NCBI GenBank assembly: GCA_003550325.1
Contig: QKWP01001270.1
Span: 63,072-127,071 of the forward strand
Length of the DNA stretch: 64,000 nucleotides
Direction of reading: 5' to 3'
Source: Gigaspora rosea
Lineage: Eukaryota; Glomeromycota; Glomeromycetes; Diversisporales; Gigasporaceae
The notes under the pieces are model-generated. The model saw nothing but the letters and a program-made list of their open reading frames with translations. It was not told the origin of the DNA and did not search any database. The position numbers and the translations under genes were made by a program. This document shows, one piece after another, positions 58,858 to 64,000 of the stretch (the stretch's first letter is position 1; every line of letters begins with the position of its first letter).

Positions 58858-61128
58858 TTTTTCTGAATTCTCATAATTTATATTATATTATTAGAACGTC
58901 CATTAAGAGATTGGGAATGTATATCAAAAGTCATGGGAACTTGGGAATCTGAAAAAACTAATTCATTTACTCTTAAAAAATATTCGCACAGAAATTCATT
59001 GACATTACAGGCCAGTGTTCTCAATAGGTTGTTCATTAATAGCACTTCTTTTTTTTTTCTTTTTGCATATTAAATTTATCAAAATTTTTAAAAATTTTAG
59101 GCTTTTGATAATGCTGTGCCACCAATGTTTGGTTGGTTACATGTTGAAATAAAGAAAAATAAATGGAGAAAACGTTATTGTCAAGTAAAAGATGGTGCTT
59201 TATATCATAGCAAAGATATGAAGGTAAGATTATCATTAACTCTTGAAAAAAAAATTTTTTTTTATACTTTTTAAATATTTTAACCTTCTTGTTAAATAAA
59301 AATATAGGGAACAAATGAAATTCTTCTTTGTTCAATGGTATCTTTTGATGTGTATACATGTACACAAATGAAAAGGAGACAACCAACTAAATTTGGGTTT
59401 GCATTAAAATCTCAAGAAAAAATTTCTTTATTTGAAAATCCAGAAGATTATATTCATTTCTTATGTGCGGATAACTCGGAGAAAACTAATGATTGGGTTT
59501 TAAGTATTAGAGCTGCAAAAGTACGTTCTTATTTACTATAACTGATAAATTGTTATAAACAATTTTTTTTTTTTTTTTTTTTTTATTCTAAATTTTTAAA
59601 CATGAATAACTTGATGGCAATTTAACAACTTTTAATAATTAAATTCTATAAACTTGTTAAATATCATTGATAGATTTACTATCAATTATTCATGCTTAAA
59701 AAAAAAAAAAATTCTTTTTTTTTTTTGCTTGAATTCTAATGACTTCTGCATTCAAATTATTCAAATTTGTTTCTTTATAATTAATTTAATTAATTTATTA
59801 AATTTACACCTATAGAGTAATATAATTCGTCAGGAGAGACCTGAGCTGTTTGGTGTACCCGACAAGATATCTCCGCAATCAAGCATTGATTCTTCATCAC
59901 CAAGCGTTTCACAGGTAGAAACTTATTTCTTTTTTATAACAATTCACTTTTAACTCATTATAGCTAACCGGTATTTTTGTGACAGAAAACACCTAGCCCT
60001 ATTATAGCTGAAACACCATATACTCATCAAAATGGATCTAGTCAATGGGATAATTTACGTCGTCATGTGCGCAGTCCTAAAAAAACTCCTCAAGGTTCGG
60101 GTGAATACTCTACTGATCTTATACAACCAAATTCTTCCGTAACTTCTGGTCCATTTAAAAGTGGTTCTCTATTGAGTTATGATGAGAAAAATCTTCCTAT
60201 AAAACCTGTTGAAGTTGAACAGGTTACTTTTGCAAAAGGTTCTTTATTAGCTTCAAATGATGTCTTATTTGAACAAGCAAAAGAACGTGAAAAAATGCGT
60301 CGTGCTATGGGTGGAGTTGGTATGATTAAAGATCCAAGTGGAACCACTTTTGTACAATTGGATGATACTGTAAAATTCAACAAAGGGTCATTACTAAGTA
60401 AAAATTATAATGAGACAATTCAATCACCCACTGTAAACGTAACACAAACAAGTCCAGTTCGTTTTAACGAAGGTTCACTATTAGCGAAAAGTAAAGAACA
60501 ATCTCCAATTGAAACTAGCCCTACACGCTCAGGTCTTTTAATACAAATAGATGAAGGTGTTCGTTATAATAAAGGTTCATTATTAGCAAAAAGCAAAGAA
60601 CTATCTCCTGTTGAAACTAGCCCCACGCGCCCAGGTCTTTTAGTACATATAGATGATGGTATTCGTTATAATAAAGGTTCATTATTAGCGAAAAGTAGAG
60701 AACAATCTCCCATTGAAACTAGACCAACACGAACAGGTCTTTTAGTACATATAGATGAAGGTGTTCGTTATAATAAAGGTTCATTATTAGCGAAAAGTAA
60801 AGAACTATCTCCCATTGAAACTAGCCCTACGCGCTCAGGTCTTTTAATACATATAGATGAAGGTGTTCGTTCTAATAAAGGTAAGACGACTCCTATAACA
60901 ACAACAACAACAACAACAACAGGTAGAACATTACTTGAAATTGATATGAAGCCTGATACAAAACACACATTAACATTAAGAAATGCAAACATTAAACCAC
61001 TGTTAAGTTTTGTTCCTGGTGAAAATCAACGTAATAATAATTCTAAATTAAGATTTGATGAATCTGATAAAGATGACTCGGAAGAAACTGACTATGATAG
61101 TAATGAGGATGATAGTGATAACTCATAA
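56461..61128 (+). CDS. RA-PH domain adaptor protein, complete, nine exons
   Basis: Exons 56461-56526, 56614-58359, 58482-58538, 58614-58764, 58895-59016, 59101-59223, 59308-59520, 59816-59914 and 59986-61128 join in phase to 1239 residues. It starts MSKKQLDLMFSQLVQDMEKL, a helical motif also seen in related adaptors. A long disordered region follows, with an SNT repeat and five RIRKDSKASEY repeats, then DERGRAKSK-type repeats. A Ras-association domain reads QISLSSTMTALDVLNYF, DDVWALFEIANDLYIERPLR. A PH domain reads PPMFGWLHVEIKKNKWRKRY then CQVKDGALYHSKDMKG, TKFGFALKSQEKISLFENPE and NDWVLSIRAAK. The C-terminus has five copies of a roughly 35-residue unit with YNKGSLLAKSKE and an acidic end. 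RA plus PH in this order suggests a small-GTPase- and lipid-regulated membrane/actin adaptor (Grb7/lamellipodin-like); the partner is unknown. The exon 5 donor is the least certain. Confidence 0.9.
57241..57392 (+). repeat. Coding 9-bp microsatellite (SNT repeat)
   Basis: About 17 uninterrupted copies of acatcaaat encode a Ser-Asn-Thr run in the disordered N-terminal part of the RA-PH protein. The near-perfect identity of units implies recent expansion or active length change. Confidence 0.97.
57700..58040 (+). repeat. Coding repeats RIRKDSKASEY(T/I)SDDS
   Basis: Five tandem units of about 57-78 bp differ by only a few bases and encode basic-then-acidic blocks with serine clusters, plausible kinase targets. 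They are inside exon 2 of the RA-PH gene. Confidence 0.9.
58783..58852 (+). repeat. 70-base T run inside an intron
   Basis: A pure T tract occupies more than half of the 130-bp intron between exons 4 and 5 of the RA-PH gene, between the donor and the ttattag acceptor. Confidence 0.95.
60440..60890 (+). repeat. Coding repeats of about 105-108 bp (YNKGSLLAKSKE)
   Basis: Four to five tandem copies encode (Y/F)N(K/E)GSLLAKS(K/R)E, then (Q/L)SP(I/V)ET and TGLL(V/I)HIDEG(V/I)R. Two earlier diverged relatives (FAKGSLLASND, FNKGSLLSKNY) precede them, so the repeat grew from an ancestral KGSLL motif. Likely a multivalent binding peptide. Confidence 0.85.
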
Positions 61129-61478
61129 TACACTTATTGTATTTAAAAAAAAAAAAAATAATTAATTATATATTAAATATTTGTAACAATAAAAATAATA
61201 TCAATGTATTAGAATTGGCAATCTTTCAAAATGTAAAATTGATCTTTACGATTGTTCGAATTAGTACACAATATAATCAACTCTTTATATCAGCCGACTT
61301 GGTCTATATAATAAAGGTTGCATATATGTATAGGTTGTATCGAACTATGGAATCTATAATCGTCAATCGATGTGATCAAATTTTTTCTTTAAAAAGGTAT
61401 GGTTAATACGTAGAGTTGGCTTTCAGATTTTGTTGAAATTTGAGCTCATTTTCGGATGTCCTAAATTCTTAAACGGTC
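61129..61478. other. 3' flank of the RA-PH gene, no gene
   Basis: An A-run begins 17 bases after the stop, and aataaaaataat near 61188 may serve for polyadenylation. No further gene is supported. Confidence 0.35.
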
Positions 61479-61800
61479 ATCCCTCCATATAATCACACAG
61501 TTGTCAAAAATATTTCGGCCATTTCTGGCAAATGTAATATATGGCCGAAACTTCAAAGTTTAACCGAAAATTATTCTGAAAAAGCTAAATACCAAAGGGT
61601 CTTGCATAAGTTTCTGCGGTTCTGATTTCTATCACCTTTACAAAATAATTTTTAAGCATTTGCCAAGCTGCCGAAATGGCCGAAATATTTCAGCCACATA
61701 TGATAGTTTAAAGGTGCGACTACAAAGATACTCTATATAATCATTATTGTGTGATTGCATAGAGCTTGTGATTGTATGGGAGGTGACTATATGGAGGGAT
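61479..61800. mobile_element. 322-bp MITE-like element
   Basis: Ends ATCCCTCCATATAATCAC and the complement of ATCCCTCCATATAGTCAC form an 18-bp inverted repeat with one mismatch. Internal inverted words tatttcggccatttc / gaaatggccgaaatattt lie on either side of the centre. Target duplication not resolved. Confidence 0.65.
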
Positions 61801-61871
61801 AACATTTTGGTGGCGCAGCCACAATTAGTCAATTAATTACAATTTTCATACGTAGATACATATTACAACTT

Positions 61872-61959
61872 ATTCTTGTTATAGTGAAATACATATAGTT
61901 TTCTCTCGATATAAGCTATATAGTAAAGATTTTTTTTCTGGCTTCACTATAACGAGAAT
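61872..61959. mobile_element. 88-bp foldback with Tc1-like ends
   Basis: ATTCTTGTTATAGTGAA and TTCACTATAACGAGAAT are 17-bp inverted ends (one mismatch) with TA on each outer side (ttATTC, GAATatt). The ACTATAACGAGAA motif resembles termini of Tc1/mariner-type MITEs. Confidence 0.6.
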
Positions 61960-63354
61960 ATTGTATATATTTGCCGTCAGGATTATTAATAACAGAGACA
62001 TTTGGTTTTCTGTTTAAAATGTCGGGTTACACTGGGTACTTAATGTCAGCGTTCTACGAGTATAGTGAATTTAATTGCAATCAATTCAATTATTTCGCAT
62101 TAATTGGATTTTATTGATTGCATACGCGTGACAAAATTAATTGCATCTCAAGCACCTAAATCAATAGGTCATGCTTAATTTTTAATTAATGGAAAATAAT
62201 TTATTAGGTCAAACGAGTTCATTATCGCAATGAAAAAAAAGGTCAGAGTTGTGCTGATTGACCAAAATATAATATGCATCATGAATCTTCGGTACCGTAA
62301 GGATCACTTCAATTAATCGTAGTAGTACTTGTGCACGATCTCTATAACTATCCGAACACATTGAGAGATTTGCTTGAGAGTGATTTTCGAAATTTATCGA
62401 ATTTTTCAGATCTTTAAAAATTGGCAGTAATGCATCACATTATGATTATGCGACCAAAAATTTTTTTCAGAAAAAAATTTCTTATATAATCTGCTTTTTT
62501 TTTACATTATATAAAAATGTGATGTCGCAAAATTATACTTCAATCCCAGGCACAAGAACTCGACACAATTTGAATTTCATTGCGACCAAAGAATGAAATA
62601 CAAGCAAAAAATAATTGATTTGGCGAGCTAAAAAATAAGCTCACCTCGCTAGCTTGCCAACCACCCTAGCTTGAGTTCACCATTTTTTACCAAATTTCCG
62701 GGTCGGGTGCGTCGGAACTAGGTCGGTGTTTAGCCCTTGTTGTTAGTAGGTTCTATAGCAAAATTATCAGCTGGCATTTTTTACTTATTAATGAATGGTC
62801 ATTAGTGAAATTTTTAATGATCTTGGGCAAAATCGATCGATTCCGACCCAGCAGACCATGGTTCCGATGCGCTCTGACGTATTCCGACCCGGAGTTTTGG
62901 TGTATGAGTTTGAGGAGCACACTAAATATCATATGATTTGGATCGAGTGACAGGTTACGTCCTCTTCAATCACCGAAACTAGTTTACTGAAACTTGCCGC
63001 AATTTACAGTAATACCGTAGAACTCGGAAAATAATTTTTAATTACATAAATTCTGTGACACATCGAAAAATTGGGATGACCGAATCGATAAGTAAATGAG
63101 TTGGAATCAGTACGCTAACTATGTCGGCCGGCATCAAAAATATTTCATGATTCGAATTCGTGAAACCTAAAAACTCATTTATTACCAATCATAGACGTAG
63201 ACATATACATAGTAAGTGGTCATTTTATTTGAGTCTGAGTCTATTTTATTGTCATTATGTATTCGCGATCCCATATATATACCATTATAAGGTTTTTATT
63301 TTACATAAAAATTTTCTGCTTTTACCATTGAAAGAACAATTTTACTTAACGCAA
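61960..63354. other. Gene-free stretch with a GC-rich foldback at 62697-62893
   Basis: The foldback arms contain ccgggtcggg, gcgtcggaac and aggtcgg against ccgacc, gttccgatgcg and ccgacccgg. Otherwise no feature. The last part, 63060-63354, includes an open frame in phase with the next gene but starting in AT-rich DNA, so it is probably its leader or an upstream exon. Confidence 0.4.
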
Positions 63355-63633
63355 ATGCTTAAACTCGCACGAAAAACTTTACATGCCGTTAAACGACAGT
63401 ATTCTACTTATAGCAAAGGTAATAACAGTGTTGTAAATTTTATTAGTGTAAATAACTCAACTTCTTACTTCATAAAATTAGATGATTCGACTGTTTCGTC
63501 CATTAAAGCGTCTAAAACGTTTGATGCTGTAATTGTTGGTACTTTCTTAGGAACAGGAGCTAGTTTGATGTATGGCGTCTGGAATATAATCAACTCTTCA
63601 CTTATTCCAATTAATGAGGTACTGAAGATTTAA
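63355..63633 (+). CDS. Small probable mitochondrial membrane protein, 93 residues
   Basis: ATG 63355 opens MLKLARKTLHAVKRQYSTYS, a basic amphipathic leader with the RQYS-type cleavage context of mitochondrial presequences. After a polar stretch the sequence AVIVGTFLGTGASLMYGVWN forms one glycine-rich membrane segment, and the chain ends NSSLIPINEVLKI. I do not recognise the family. The frame is open upstream to about 63160 but that part looks like translated AT-rich leader. A GTACTG following NE (about 63619) could be a splice donor, so a further exon is possible. Confidence 0.55.
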   Translation: MLKLARKTLHAVKRQYSTYSKGNNSVVNFISVNNSTSYFIKLDDSTVSSIKASKTFDAVIVGTFLGTGASLMYGVWNIINSSLIPINEVLKI

Positions 63634-64000
63634 TAATAATAATTGTCGCGGATTATCGTGAAATCGGATTATTGTGAAATTCACGTGATCCGTAATCGAC
63701 CCGTAACTGTGCACCGATCCAAATTCGGCCCGTAATCAACCCGTTGATTAAATCAGATTGTGTAACTTGATCATCAAAAAAAAAAACAATCGAATCGTTT
63801 TTTTTTCTTCAAAAGCAACAAGAAAAACATCACATCACCCAAGAAAACCCCACCCAAGAAAAACAACGTACATCCAAGAAAAAACAGCAACCACCACCAC
63901 CACCCACCCAAGAAAAGCAACGCCCACCACCCCCCCAAGAAAGCAACGCCCACTGCCCACTGCCCACTCAGGAAAAAAAACTTTTGTTTTTTTTTTTTTT
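63634..64000. repeat. Right-edge low-complexity, C-rich minisatellite
   Basis: 63650-63770 contains repeated cccgtaatc / gatccgtaatcgacccg words. From about 63800 units close to cacccaagaaaagcaacgcc repeat five or six times on a C/A-rich strand, with purine runs at both sides. No gene. Confidence 0.65.

Overview
Eukaryotic nuclear DNA, very AT-rich, with short introns (about 60-130 bp, GT/AG), long A/T runs and dense nested transposons. The host gene set (COQ5, ESF1, an RA-PH adaptor, a Uma2-like nuclease-fold protein), a LINE with APE endonuclease, reverse transcriptase and RNase H, and expanded hAT and MULE families together suggest an arbuscular mycorrhizal fungus (Glomeromycotina, Rhizophagus-like). 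That assignment is inference; no rRNA or tRNA gene was seen to anchor it.

Layout. 1-4.0 kb: a truncated COQ5 gene (minus), a truncated possible lectin gene, a partly duplicated segment and a multi-exon Uma2-like gene (plus). 4.0-6.9 kb: three non-autonomous hAT-type elements with exact 8-bp target duplications, one of them splitting a DDE-endonuclease transposase remnant. 7.8-10.4 kb: a complete nine-exon ESF1 gene (minus), the rRNA-processing factor. 10.8-17.4 kb: small inverted-repeat elements, a decayed Fanzor (eukaryotic TnpB homologue) split by an 838-bp insertion with 20-bp direct repeats, and an unrecognised decayed multi-exon gene. 18.0-22.3 kb: two composite inverted-repeat elements carrying internal tandem arrays. 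23.8-26.2 kb: a decayed hAT transposase. 26.3-38.8 kb: one full-length but dead LINE containing three later insertions of different types, one of which itself carries a TTAA-flanked piggyBac-like element. 40.5-43.0 kb: a decayed MULE-type transposase split by a hAT-type element. About 43.6-50.2 kb: a three-level nest (hAT with its own transposase gene, inside a 9-bp-TSD inverted-repeat element, inside a second copy of the piggyBac-like element). 50.2-56.4 kb: mostly gene-free AT-rich DNA with microsatellites. 56.5-61.1 kb: a complete nine-exon RA-PH domain gene (plus). 61.4-63.2 kb: small inverted-repeat elements. 63.36 kb: a short probable mitochondrial membrane protein. The right edge is C-rich low-complexity DNA.

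Only ESF1 and the RA-PH gene look clearly intact; the Uma2-like and 93-residue genes are plausible. ESF1 is nucleolar and the RA-PH protein is a signalling adaptor. The rest is a layered record of transposition, and many insertions can be resolved to the base because their target duplications and interrupted reading frames are still readable.
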